Part shown: positions 36,244-43,925 of the stretch, piece by piece
Numbering within the stretch: the stretch's first letter is position 1
Layout of the letters: every line of letters starts with the position of its first letter
NCBI RefSeq assembly: GCF_001908095.1
Contig: NZ_MKGR01000001.1
Coordinates: 238,121-302,120 of the forward strand
DNA from: Xenorhabdus thuongxuanensis
GTDB taxonomy: Bacteria > Pseudomonadota > Gammaproteobacteria > Enterobacterales > Enterobacteriaceae
Length of the DNA: 64,000 nucleotides
Direction: 5' to 3'
The notes under the pieces: model-generated
Databases searched by the model: none
Seen by the model: only the letters and a program-made list of their open reading frames with translations
What the model was told of the DNA's origin: nothing
Program-made: the position numbers and the translations under genes

Positions 36244-38361
36244 ATGAATGAAATAGAAAAAACAATAATATCATTAATAAATTTAATAATAATGATATCT
36301 GATAGGGATCATATAACCACATTAAATAAAAACTTAAATGATGGTGATGATTATATTTCTACTCTAAATAAGCTGCAAAAAGAATGTAATATTAGTATTA
36401 AGAACAAACACTCTAAAAATAAGAAGTTAGGCAACATATCACTGCCTGCCATTTTGTTTAGCAATGATGGACAACCCTTTATTCTGGCAAAATATGATGA
36501 GCAGCGGGTATTAATCCAAAAACCCTACCAAGAATCACCTGAGATATTAGGTAAAGAAGAATTTATCAATCTATGGAGTGGTGAATGGATAAAAATAAAA
36601 CAAAAAAGCAACCAATTTAATATTCGCTGGTTCATTCCTGAATTTGTCAGGCAAAAGAAGAACCTTACGGAGATCCTCCTGTTTTCCTTCGTTCTGCAAA
36701 TCCTGGCACTTATCTCTCCTCTGGTCGTGCAAGTTGTCATGGACAAGGTTCTTGTGCATCAGGCGCTTTCCACATTGGATGTGCTGATTTTTGGGCTGGT
36801 GGCGGCTGGATTGGTTGAAATTATTCTGCGGGGATTACGTGAATACCAGTATGCCCACACCGCCAACCGGATTGATATAAAACTTGGCCTGAAACTGGTT
36901 AAGCACCTGTTTGGCCTGCCATTGCTATTTTTTAAATCCCGTCAAGTAGGCGCGATTGTGACACGAGTACGGGAACTGGAAACGGTTCGGGAGTTTTTAA
37001 CCGGCTCCATGTTCACCTTGTGTATCGACGTTTTGTTCATGTTCGTATTTATTTATGTCATGAGCCTGTTGTCCGGTATGTTGACCCTGATTTTCCTGCT
37101 TACCCTACCCTGCTATGCCCTGCTGGCCTGGTGGGTAACACCGAAAATTGAAAAAGCGGTGGAAAAACAGTTCACTCATGCCGCAATGAATACCTCTTTT
37201 CTGACTGAAACCGTTGCAGGTGCCGAGACACTAAAAAGCCTCGCCGCTGAACCTCGCTTTATTCGCCACTGGGATAGTCAGACTGAAAAGATGGTCGGCA
37301 CCAGTTATGATGCACAGCAATGGGACAATCGTTCTGGTCATCTGGTGATGGTGCTACAAAAAGTTACCAGTGCTGTTATTATCTGGCTGGGCGCTTCGGA
37401 AGTGCTTTCCCTTCACATGACCATTGGTCAATTGATCGCCTTCAATATGATGGTAAGCCACACCCAACAACCCCTGGCCAAGTTGGTGCAACTCTGGGGG
37501 CAATTTATCCGTTCACGCATTGCCATTGATAAGCTGGGAGATATGCTGAATCTGCCAACAGAGCAGCAATCAGGCAATGAACAGGTCGCCTTGCACGGGG
37601 CAATCTCATTCTCTGACATCGTCTTTCGCTATCAACCCGATCTCCCCCCCACTATCAACCACTTCACTCTGAATATTCGGGCAGGGGAAACTGTAGGCGT
37701 TGTCGGAACCTCTGGTTCAGGGAAAAGCACCCTTGCACGTTTGCTGCTACGGCTTTATACCCCAGAAAGTGGAACTATCATGCTGGATGGCATTACCTTG
37801 CAAAACTTCAATATTGAATCCATCAGGCAGCAGATTGGCATCGTTCTGCAAGAAAACTTTTTATTTAATAAAACGGTGTATGAGAATTTGTCCCAATCCT
37901 GCCCTGACGCCCCGTTATCTGCGGTCATCGAAGCAGCAAAGCTGGCAGGAGCACACGATTTTATTCTTAAATTACCGATGGGGTATGACACGGTGCTCGC
38001 CGAAGGGGGGCAATCGCTATCAGGCGGGCAGCGACAGCGTCTCGCCATTGCCAGAACCCTGCTGTCAGATCCCAAGATCTTGATCCTTGATGAAGCCACC
38101 AGTGCACTGGATGATGAATCACAAGCCATCATTCAATCTAACATGGCTGAGATTGCCCAAGGCAGAACGGTCATTACCATTGCACATCGGCTCTCCACGG
38201 TACGCCAATGTGACCGGATCATTGTGTTACACCAGGGCCAAATCATCGAACAAGGTAGCCATGAACAGCTTCTGCAACAAGGCAAACACTATCGGAAACT
38301 TTGGCAGTTACAACAAGAATTAAAACAGGAAACAATACAGGAGGAGCCTGCCCATGTTTAA
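36244..38361 (+). CDS. rtxB: RtxB, type I secretion ABC transporter with C39-like domain
   Basis: A 705-residue inner-membrane ABC exporter for RtxA. An N-terminal C39-like domain without the catalytic cysteine (about 1-130) is followed by six helices and the ATPase: Walker A GTSGSGKST near 490, signature LSGGQRQRLAIAR, Walker B ILILDEAT and the H-loop TIAHRL. In MARTX systems RtxB and RtxE are thought to form a heterodimer. The first 120 or so codons are far richer in A and T (Asn, Lys, Ile) than the rest and poorly conserved, while from about codon 120 the sequence becomes typical. No strong ribosome site precedes the ATG. The last 8 bases overlap rtxD. Confidence 0.92.
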   Translation: MNEIEKTIISLINLIIMISDRDHITTLNKNLNDGDDYISTLNKLQKECNISIKNKHSKNKKLGNISLPAILFSNDGQPFILAKYDEQRVLIQKPYQESPEILGKEEFINLWSGEWIKIKQKSNQFNIRWFIPEFVRQKKNLTEILLFSFVLQILALISPLVVQVVMDKVLVHQALSTLDVLIFGLVAAGLVEIILRGLREYQYAHTANRIDIKLGLKLVKHLFGLPLLFFKSRQVGAIVTRVRELETVREFLTGSMFTLCIDVLFMFVFIYVMSLLSGMLTLIFLLTLPCYALLAWWVTPKIEKAVEKQFTHAAMNTSFLTETVAGAETLKSLAAEPRFIRHWDSQTEKMVGTSYDAQQWDNRSGHLVMVLQKVTSAVIIWLGASEVLSLHMTIGQLIAFNMMVSHTQQPLAKLVQLWGQFIRSRIAIDKLGDMLNLPTEQQSGNEQVALHGAISFSDIVFRYQPDLPPTINHFTLNIRAGETVGVVGTSGSGKSTLARLLLRLYTPESGTIMLDGITLQNFNIESIRQQIGIVLQENFLFNKTVYENLSQSCPDAPLSAVIEAAKLAGAHDFILKLPMGYDTVLAEGGQSLSGGQRQRLAIARTLLSDPKILILDEATSALDDESQAIIQSNMAEIAQGRTVITIAHRLSTVRQCDRIIVLHQGQIIEQGSHEQLLQQGKHYRKLWQLQQELKQETIQEEPAHV

Positions 38362-39709
38362 GGCTATCTTGCGCAGAGGGATCAAACAGTTACGTACTGC
38401 CAATCCGCATTATGATTTTTTACCGACACACTTGGCATTGTCACAACGCCCACCTTCTCCGTTCGCCCGTTATACAGCAATAACCCTAAGCATTAGCGTG
38501 TTGGTTGCTCTGCTATGGGCTTGTCTGGGGAAACTGGATGTACAGGCAACCGCAACCGGACGCCTGATAGCTTCTGGCCGTTCCCAAATTATTCAGGCGT
38601 ATGAGCAAAGCCGACTGATTGCCATTCATGTCCAAAATGGCCAGCACGTTGAGAAAGGTACGCCACTGCTGACGCTCAATACGCTGGGCGTCAATCAGGA
38701 TATTGCCCGTTTGAGCGAGCAACGCGATTATCTGCTGGAAGAGGAAATCCGTTATCAGGCCCTGCTTGAAAAACACGATCCTCAATCCCTGCCGCTTTTC
38801 CAGCAGCAATCCGCAGATAAACAGGAAAGAGTTCTGACGCATTACGCTCACGAAAAGCAGGAATTTGAATCAATCATTACCAGTATCCACGCAGAAATGG
38901 AAGAAAACCTGACTTCCCAACAAGCACGGAATAGTGATATACGGTCATTGACCAATCTGCGTGAAAATATCAACCAGCGTTTACAGGCCAGAAAAACATT
39001 GAGCCAAAAACAGGTCATCAGCAAGGTGGAATATCTGGAGCAAGAAAAAGAATTCCTGGAAACAGAAAGGCTGATTGTTCAACAAAAATCGGAGCTCGGT
39101 ATTCTGATGTCCAAGTACAAGAGCCTGGAAGAGCGCTTAAAGGGCATCAAAATAACCAAAGAGCGGGAATGGTTTGAAAAAAGAAAACAGGCAGAAATCC
39201 AGTTAGCGTCAACGCAACAAGAAATTTCGAAAATGCAAGAACGGGAAGAACTTGAGGTTGTACGCTCTCCTGTCACTGGTACGGTTCAACAATTAACTGT
39301 TCATACCCTCGGCGCTGTTTTGCAACCTGCACAGAATCTGATGGTGATTGTTCCTGATGAACATGTACAACTTGCTGAAATCCAGATCCTGAACAAAGAT
39401 GTCGGTTTTGTCCGGCCTGGACAGCACGTTACCGTCAAAGTCGATGCTTTCCCCTATACCCGCTATGGCACAATTGAAGGAGAGCTACTTAGCATTTCGC
39501 GGGACTCCACCACTGATGAACGGTTAGGTCTGGTTTTTCCCGCACAAATTAGCCTCAAACAGAACAACATTATGGTAGATGGGAAACCTGTTGAAATCAC
39601 GGCGGGTATGTCTATCGTTACGGAAATCAAAACAGATCAGCGAAGAGTCATTGATTATCTGCTCAGCCCAATCCAGGAATATCAATCTGAAGCGTTGAGG
39701 GAGAAATAA
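38354..39709 (+). CDS. rtxD: RtxD, HlyD-type membrane fusion protein for toxin export
   Basis: A 451-residue periplasmic adaptor with one transmembrane helix (about 38-58) after a cytoplasmic N-terminus, a lipoyl-like half (GRLIASGRSQIIQAYE, then GQHVEKGTPLLTL), long coiled-coil hairpin (about 115-300) and a C-terminal beta-barrel (VVRSPVTGTVQQL, then GQHVTVKVDAFPYTRYG). It joins the ABC pair to a TolC-type outer-membrane channel, not encoded here. It overlaps rtxB by 8 bases and is 2 bases from rtxE, so it is a tightly coupled operon. GGAGG at about 38340 is the ribosome site. Confidence 0.93.
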   Translation: MFKAILRRGIKQLRTANPHYDFLPTHLALSQRPPSPFARYTAITLSISVLVALLWACLGKLDVQATATGRLIASGRSQIIQAYEQSRLIAIHVQNGQHVEKGTPLLTLNTLGVNQDIARLSEQRDYLLEEEIRYQALLEKHDPQSLPLFQQQSADKQERVLTHYAHEKQEFESIITSIHAEMEENLTSQQARNSDIRSLTNLRENINQRLQARKTLSQKQVISKVEYLEQEKEFLETERLIVQQKSELGILMSKYKSLEERLKGIKITKEREWFEKRKQAEIQLASTQQEISKMQEREELEVVRSPVTGTVQQLTVHTLGAVLQPAQNLMVIVPDEHVQLAEIQILNKDVGFVRPGQHVTVKVDAFPYTRYGTIEGELLSISRDSTTDERLGLVFPAQISLKQNNIMVDGKPVEITAGMSIVTEIKTDQRRVIDYLLSPIQEYQSEALREK

Positions 39710-39711
39710 TC

Positions 39712-41892
39712 ATGACTGATACTTTTTCCTTCACCTGTGGCGCAGATACAGACCAAAAACCCGACAATACAGTCGGTACAAATGCAAACAATTATGCGCT
39801 GGATTGTATCGCCCATTTAGGGAAACAGTTCCACAAGGTGGCTTCTGTTGGGCAATTACACCATATTCTGGGTGTAGACTCTCTTGCACTGACAGATCCA
39901 CAGCTACGTGAAGCTGCGGATGCCATTGGGTTACACAGCAAATTTGAACGCCTGACACATGATACCGCCGCCACATTACCTTTACCTGCATTAGTTGAAT
40001 TGGATCAGCGCTGGTGGGTATTGTCAGAAATCCGTCCTGACACATTTACGGTGTTCGACCCTAGCACTGAAAAATATGAAATACGTGTACTGCACGATGA
40101 ACAAACAAGTGGCAGCCACTCTAACGAATACAAAGTGCTGCTGGTGGCGGATAAAACTCTGACCAAGCAGCAGGTTAAATTTGGTCTAAGCTGGTTTTAT
40201 CCCTCCATTTTCAGGCAGAAAAACCAGTTACGGGACATTTTCCTGTTTGCTATCGTGTTGCAACTTTTTGCCCTGGCAGCTCCCTTGCTATTTGAAAATG
40301 TCATCGACAAGGTGCTGGTTGGGCGGAGTATTTCCAGCCTGCATATATTGGGCATGGCGATGCTGGCACTGGCATTAGCAGAGCCCCTGTATGGGTTCCT
40401 GCGCAATACCGTGTTTGGGCATACGGCCAGCCAAATCAATGCGGAACTCTCCGGCAAACTGTATCGTCACCTTGTAGGATTGCCCCTGCCCTATTTCAAA
40501 CAACGGCAGACCGGGCAAATTATCGCCAGAGTTCGCGAAATGGCGCAGATCCGCCAATTTTTGACCGGATCTACCCTTATGCTGTTGCTTGACTTGATTT
40601 TCATCATTCTATTTCTGGGAGTGATGTTTCATTACTCCTCCCTGCTGACATGGCTCGTAATCAGTTCACTGGTTCTCTATTTTTTGCTATGGATAGCCGT
40701 CGGTCCCATTATTCGACGCAAGGTAGAAAAAGAGTATGAAGCCGATGCCAATGCCACCAGCTTCCTGACAGAATCCGTCACGGGAATTGAAACCATTAAA
40801 ACCACCGCGACAGAAAAGCGCTTTTTGTACCAATGGCAAAAGGTATTAAGCGAGCAATTAATTCAGCGCTTTACAGCCCAAAAAAGCGGACTGGCTGCGG
40901 GACAAGGGATTGAGCTGATCCAAAAAGTGGTTGCCGCCCTGCTTTTGTGGTGGGGAGTCCGAGGCGTGCTTGATGGAGAGTTGTCCCCTGGTGAATTAAT
41001 TGCTTTTAATATGCTGGCGGGGCATGTTACCCAACCCATCCTAAGGTTGGCACAAGTTTGGCAAGACTTTCAGCATACCCTGATTGCCCTGCGACGGGTG
41101 GGTGATATTCTTGATGAGCCAATGGAAAGCAGTAAACAAGGGCTAGCATCAGCACCTGAACTTGCAGGACAGATTGAATTCCGCAATATACGCTTCCGCT
41201 ATCATGCAGATACGTCAGAAGTGCTGGTAAATTTGTCACTGGAAATTAAGGCCGGAGAATTTATTGGCATTACGGGGCCATCGGGTTCCGGAAAAAGTAC
41301 ATTAACCCGCCTGTTACAGCGCCTATATGTGCCACAACACGGTCAGGTTTTGGTGGATGGAATGGATTTAGCGATTGCCGACCCAGTGTCACTGCGCCGT
41401 AATATGAGCGTGGTCTTGCAGGAGAGCATCCTGTTTTCCGGCAGCATTGCGGACAATATCCGCCTGTGTAAGCCCAATGCCAGCGATGAGGAAGTCTATC
41501 GAGCTGCAACCTTAGCGGGCGCGGTTGATTTCATCAATGCATTTCCACATAAATTTGCCCATCCTGTTGGCGAAAAAGGGGGCAACCTTTCTGGTGGACA
41601 ACGGCAGCGTATCGCATTGGCAAGGGCATTGTTGAATGATCCCAAGATCTTGATCCTTGATGAAGCCACTTCCGCGCTAGATTATGAATCTGAAGCCGCC
41701 ATCATGAGTAATATGGCAGAGATATGCCAAAACCGAACCGTGATAAGCATTGCTCATCGGCTAAATACTATCCGTCATACTGATAAGATTTTCGTTTTAG
41801 ATTTAGGAAGAATCGCTGAATCAGGTTCACATGATGTTCTGGTGCAGCAAAATGGCCTATATGCACAGCTTTGGCATCAACAAACGAAGTGA
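39712..41892 (+). CDS. rtxE: RtxE, second type I secretion ABC transporter
   Basis: A 726-residue ABC exporter paralogous to RtxB. A C39-like domain (about 20-150, with LDCIAHLGKQ where peptidases carry the active cysteine context) is followed by the membrane domain and ATPase: Walker A GPSGSGKST near 523, signature LSGGQRQRIALAR, Walker B ILILDEAT and SIAHRL. Presence of two ABC subunits (RtxB plus RtxE) with RtxD is the hallmark of MARTX loci rather than ordinary haemolysin loci. The gene ends the accessory block: the conserved ybfE follows 223 bases on. An ATG overlaps its stop as TGATG, but the following frame does not look coding. Confidence 0.92.
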   Translation: MTDTFSFTCGADTDQKPDNTVGTNANNYALDCIAHLGKQFHKVASVGQLHHILGVDSLALTDPQLREAADAIGLHSKFERLTHDTAATLPLPALVELDQRWWVLSEIRPDTFTVFDPSTEKYEIRVLHDEQTSGSHSNEYKVLLVADKTLTKQQVKFGLSWFYPSIFRQKNQLRDIFLFAIVLQLFALAAPLLFENVIDKVLVGRSISSLHILGMAMLALALAEPLYGFLRNTVFGHTASQINAELSGKLYRHLVGLPLPYFKQRQTGQIIARVREMAQIRQFLTGSTLMLLLDLIFIILFLGVMFHYSSLLTWLVISSLVLYFLLWIAVGPIIRRKVEKEYEADANATSFLTESVTGIETIKTTATEKRFLYQWQKVLSEQLIQRFTAQKSGLAAGQGIELIQKVVAALLLWWGVRGVLDGELSPGELIAFNMLAGHVTQPILRLAQVWQDFQHTLIALRRVGDILDEPMESSKQGLASAPELAGQIEFRNIRFRYHADTSEVLVNLSLEIKAGEFIGITGPSGSGKSTLTRLLQRLYVPQHGQVLVDGMDLAIADPVSLRRNMSVVLQESILFSGSIADNIRLCKPNASDEEVYRAATLAGAVDFINAFPHKFAHPVGEKGGNLSGGQRQRIALARALLNDPKILILDEATSALDYESEAAIMSNMAEICQNRTVISIAHRLNTIRHTDKIFVLDLGRIAESGSHDVLVQQNGLYAQLWHQQTK

Positions 41893-41973
41893 TGACTAAA
41901 AAAGAAACTTATCTCATCCATGAACAGCAGCCCGATATCATTCTGGTCAGGAGTATCGACAAAAATATCATCA

Positions 41974-41989
41974 CTGACATTGTATACAG
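41974..41989 (+). promoter_or_regulatory. Candidate LexA (SOS) box upstream of ybfE
   Basis: CTGACATTGTATACAG fits CTG-N10-CAG, the core of the enterobacterial LexA operator, with a partly AT-alternating centre. It lies about 127 bases before the ybfE start. E. coli ybfE is a LexA-regulated gene, which supports the call. Confidence 0.55.
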
Positions 41990-42115
41990 AAAAATTACCT
42001 CAAAAGGGTACTCCCACCGCCAAAAGACGGGAAGGGAAACTAGTAGCGACACGCGTTCAGCTAAGGTATTATTGCCCGCTATATTATTGGTACACGCCCA
42101 TTATCAATTGAATTT

Positions 42116-42406
42116 ATGGCAAAAGAACAAACTGATCGCACCACACTGGATTTGTTCGCAGATGAACGCAGGCCTGGGCGACCTAAAACAAACCCGCTGT
42201 CCAGGGATGAACAGCTTAGAATCAATAAACGCAACCAATTGCGACGAGATAAAGTCAAAGGGCTGCGTCGAGTGGAACTCAAACTCAATGAAGATGCCGT
42301 CGATGCACTAAACCATCTGGCAAAACAGCGCAACATTAGTCGCAGTGAATTGATTGAACAAATGTTATTAGCCCAACTGACAGAAAAAAATCACCTTGCC
42401 GATTAA
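42116..42406 (+). CDS. ybfE: YbfE, LexA-regulated protein with CopG-like helix
   Basis: A 96-residue protein almost identical over its first half to E. coli YbfE (97 residues): MAKEQTDRTTLDLFA, then RRPGRPKTNPLSRDEQLRIN. The C-terminal half (RVELKLNEDAVDALNHLAKQ, then SRSELIEQML) has the strand-helix-helix pattern of CopG/Arc repressors, so DNA binding is plausible. Function is not established. Together with fldA and fur it marks the right-hand backbone after the accessory block. A LexA-type site lies upstream. Confidence 0.95.
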   Translation: MAKEQTDRTTLDLFADERRPGRPKTNPLSRDEQLRINKRNQLRRDKVKGLRRVELKLNEDAVDALNHLAKQRNISRSELIEQMLLAQLTEKNHLAD

Positions 42407-42442
42407 CGGCTTTTATTAAACACAATGAAGCGGTATCACCAC

Positions 42443-42461
42443 ACAAATCTGACAGATTTGT
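42443..42461. promoter_or_regulatory. Short inverted repeat between ybfE and fldA
   Basis: ACAAATCT and AGATTTGT are perfect 8-base arms around GAC. No T-run follows, so a regulator site is as likely as a weak terminator. It lies 120 bases before fldA. Confidence 0.35.
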
Positions 42462-42580
42462 CATGGATGTTTGGTCAAAATAACGCTTTTCATGTTACTA
42501 AAACTGACATTTTTCTAGCTGATTTCAGCGTGATGTGTATAGATTTAATACACAAATAAAACAAGAGGTTAACCCATTTT

Positions 42581-43114
42581 ATGGCAATAATAGGTATATT
42601 CTTCGGTAGCGATACAGGCAACACAGAGAACATCGCCAAAATGATCCAAGAAAAATTGGGCGGTGCTGATGTTGCTGAAGTCCACGATATTGCCAAAAGC
42701 AGCAAAGAAGATATTGAAGCCTTCGATATCCTGCTGCTTGGCATCCCAACCTGGTATTACGGCGAAGCTCAGTGTGACTGGGATGATTTCTTCCCAACAC
42801 TGGAAGAGATCGACTTCGAAGGGAAACTGGTTGCTTTGTTCGGCTGTGGTGACCAGGAAGATTATGCAGAGTACTTCTGCGATGCTATGGGCACCATTCG
42901 CGATATTATTGAACCTCGTAGTGCCATTATTGTAGGCCACTGGCCAACTCAAGGATATCACTTTGAAGCCTCTAAGGGCATGGCAGACGATAACCATTTT
43001 ATTGGTTTAGCTATTGATGAAGATCGTCAACCAGAATTGACGGATGAGCGCGTTGAAGCCTGGGTACAACAGATCAAGGTTGAAATGAGCCTGTCAGAGA
43101 TTCTAGACGCTTAA
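42581..43114 (+). CDS. fldA: Flavodoxin 1
   Basis: A 177-residue long-chain flavodoxin (E. coli 176) that carries low-potential electrons to enzymes such as biotin synthase, methionine synthase reactivation and IspG/IspH. The FMN phosphate loop GSDTGNTENIAK is at residues 8-19, and the flavin-stacking regions PTWYYGEAQCDWDD and GCGDQEDYAEYFCDA are intact. Essential in E. coli. The ATG is preceded by AAGAGGT. fur follows 186 bases on, in the same direction, as in E. coli. Confidence 0.97.
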   Translation: MAIIGIFFGSDTGNTENIAKMIQEKLGGADVAEVHDIAKSSKEDIEAFDILLLGIPTWYYGEAQCDWDDFFPTLEEIDFEGKLVALFGCGDQEDYAEYFCDAMGTIRDIIEPRSAIIVGHWPTQGYHFEASKGMADDNHFIGLAIDEDRQPELTDERVEAWVQQIKVEMSLSEILDA

Positions 43115-43174
43115 TAAGAAGATAAAAGCCCTTTCAGGCAGGATTATTCTTGCATAATGTGTCATGATATCTAA

Positions 43175-43210
43175 ATAGGCATGGTTTTCATTTTTAACAT
43201 CCATGCCTAT
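43175..43210. promoter_or_regulatory. 10-base perfect inverted repeat in the fldA-fur spacer
   Basis: ATAGGCATGG and CCATGCCTAT pair around a 16-base T-rich loop. The right arm ends about 24 bases before the uof-like ATG. It could terminate fldA or regulate fur; no T-run follows the right arm. Confidence 0.5.
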
Positions 43211-43233
43211 AATCAGCAACGTGAAACAGAATC

Positions 43234-43317
43234 ATGATTCCCTCACGATACCCCCAAGTATCATAAGTTCACTTAACTCAAGTTACAGGACTGAATCCGC
43301 ATGACCGACAACAATAA
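43234..43317 (+). pseudogene. uof: uof-like leader frame upstream of fur, interrupted by UAA
   Basis: In E. coli a 28-codon leader, uof, overlaps the start of fur, and fur translation is coupled to it; the small RNA RyhB acts through uof. Here an ATG at 43234 opens a 28-codon-long frame that overlaps fur in the same relative way and ends LTQVTGLNPHDRQQ, but codon 11 is TAA (43264-43266). Only the 10-residue peptide MIPSRYPQVS would be made. Either coupling is broken or re-initiation is used. The reading depends on my memory of the E. coli arrangement. Confidence 0.45.
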
Positions 43318-43753
43318 AGCATTGAAAAATGCTGGACTTAAAGTAACACTTCCACGACTGAAGATTCTGGAAGTGCTACAGGACCCAGAATGCCATCATG
43401 TCAGTGCGGAGGATCTCTACAAAAAACTGATTGATATCGGTGAAGAGATTGGCCTCGCCACTGTCTATCGCGTGTTGAACCAGTTCGATGATGCCGGCAT
43501 TGTCACACGCCACAATTTTGAAGGCGGTAAATCGGTTTTTGAACTCACTCAGCAACATCACCATGACCATCTGATTTGTCTCGACTGCGGTAAGGTCATT
43601 GAATTTAATGATGAGTTCATTGAAGAGCGTCAGAAAAATATTGCCGAGCGTTATGGAATTAAGCTCTCAAACCACAGTCTTTATTTATATGGTCATTGTG
43701 CTGATGGTAATTGCCGCGAAGATAGCGCATTTCATGATGAGAAAACACGATAA
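43301..43753 (+). CDS. fur: Fur, ferric uptake regulator
   Basis: A 150-residue iron-responsive repressor (E. coli 148). The winged helix includes the recognition region GLATVYRVLNQFDDAG near residues 51-66. Metal ligands are clear in QQHHHDHLICLDCG (about 86-99) and the second zinc pair in HCADGNC (about 132-138). It represses iron acquisition genes as an Fe(II) dimer. The DNA around the start, including GTTACAGGACTGAATCCGC, looks conserved with E. coli. Upstream lie the uof-like leader and an inverted repeat. Confidence 0.97.
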   Translation: MTDNNKALKNAGLKVTLPRLKILEVLQDPECHHVSAEDLYKKLIDIGEEIGLATVYRVLNQFDDAGIVTRHNFEGGKSVFELTQQHHHDHLICLDCGKVIEFNDEFIEERQKNIAERYGIKLSNHSLYLYGHCADGNCREDSAFHDEKTR

Positions 43754-43798
43754 ATAAGCGCCAACAATGAAGTGATTGAAATAATCCGCTTCTGCTAT

Positions 43799-43848
43799 TT
43801 GTTCATCTAAATAATTTGTTCATCTGAATAAGTTGTTCGTCTGATAAG
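43799..43848. repeat. Three tandem near-copies of a 16-18-base unit
   Basis: TTGTTCATCTAAATAAT, TTGTTCATCTGAATAAG and TTGTTCGTCTGATAAG follow each other after fur and run into the left arm of the terminator. The first two differ by one or two bases. Likely replication slippage; no function known. Confidence 0.6.
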
Positions 43849-43890
43849 CAACCTGCCGATGAGTTCTCAAGATAATCGGCAAGTTGCTTT
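43847..43890. terminator. Bidirectional terminator between fur and the chitobiase gene
   Basis: AGCAACCTGCCGAT and ATCGGCAAGTTGCT pair with one mismatch around a 14-base loop, with TTT on the right. It lies between two convergent genes. Confidence 0.75.
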
Positions 43891-43925
43891 ATCAATTTAT
43901 TACCCTCATGCCGCATACGCAATTG

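Noticed and set aside
16994-42115. Prophage or integrative element around the MARTX block
   Set aside because: No integrase, transposase, phage structural gene, tRNA junction or flanking direct repeat was found.
41892-42311. Open frame starting at the ATG that overlaps the rtxE stop (TGATG)
   Set aside because: It runs through the LexA-type site and more than half of ybfE in another frame, and its composition does not look coding. ybfE is clearly real.
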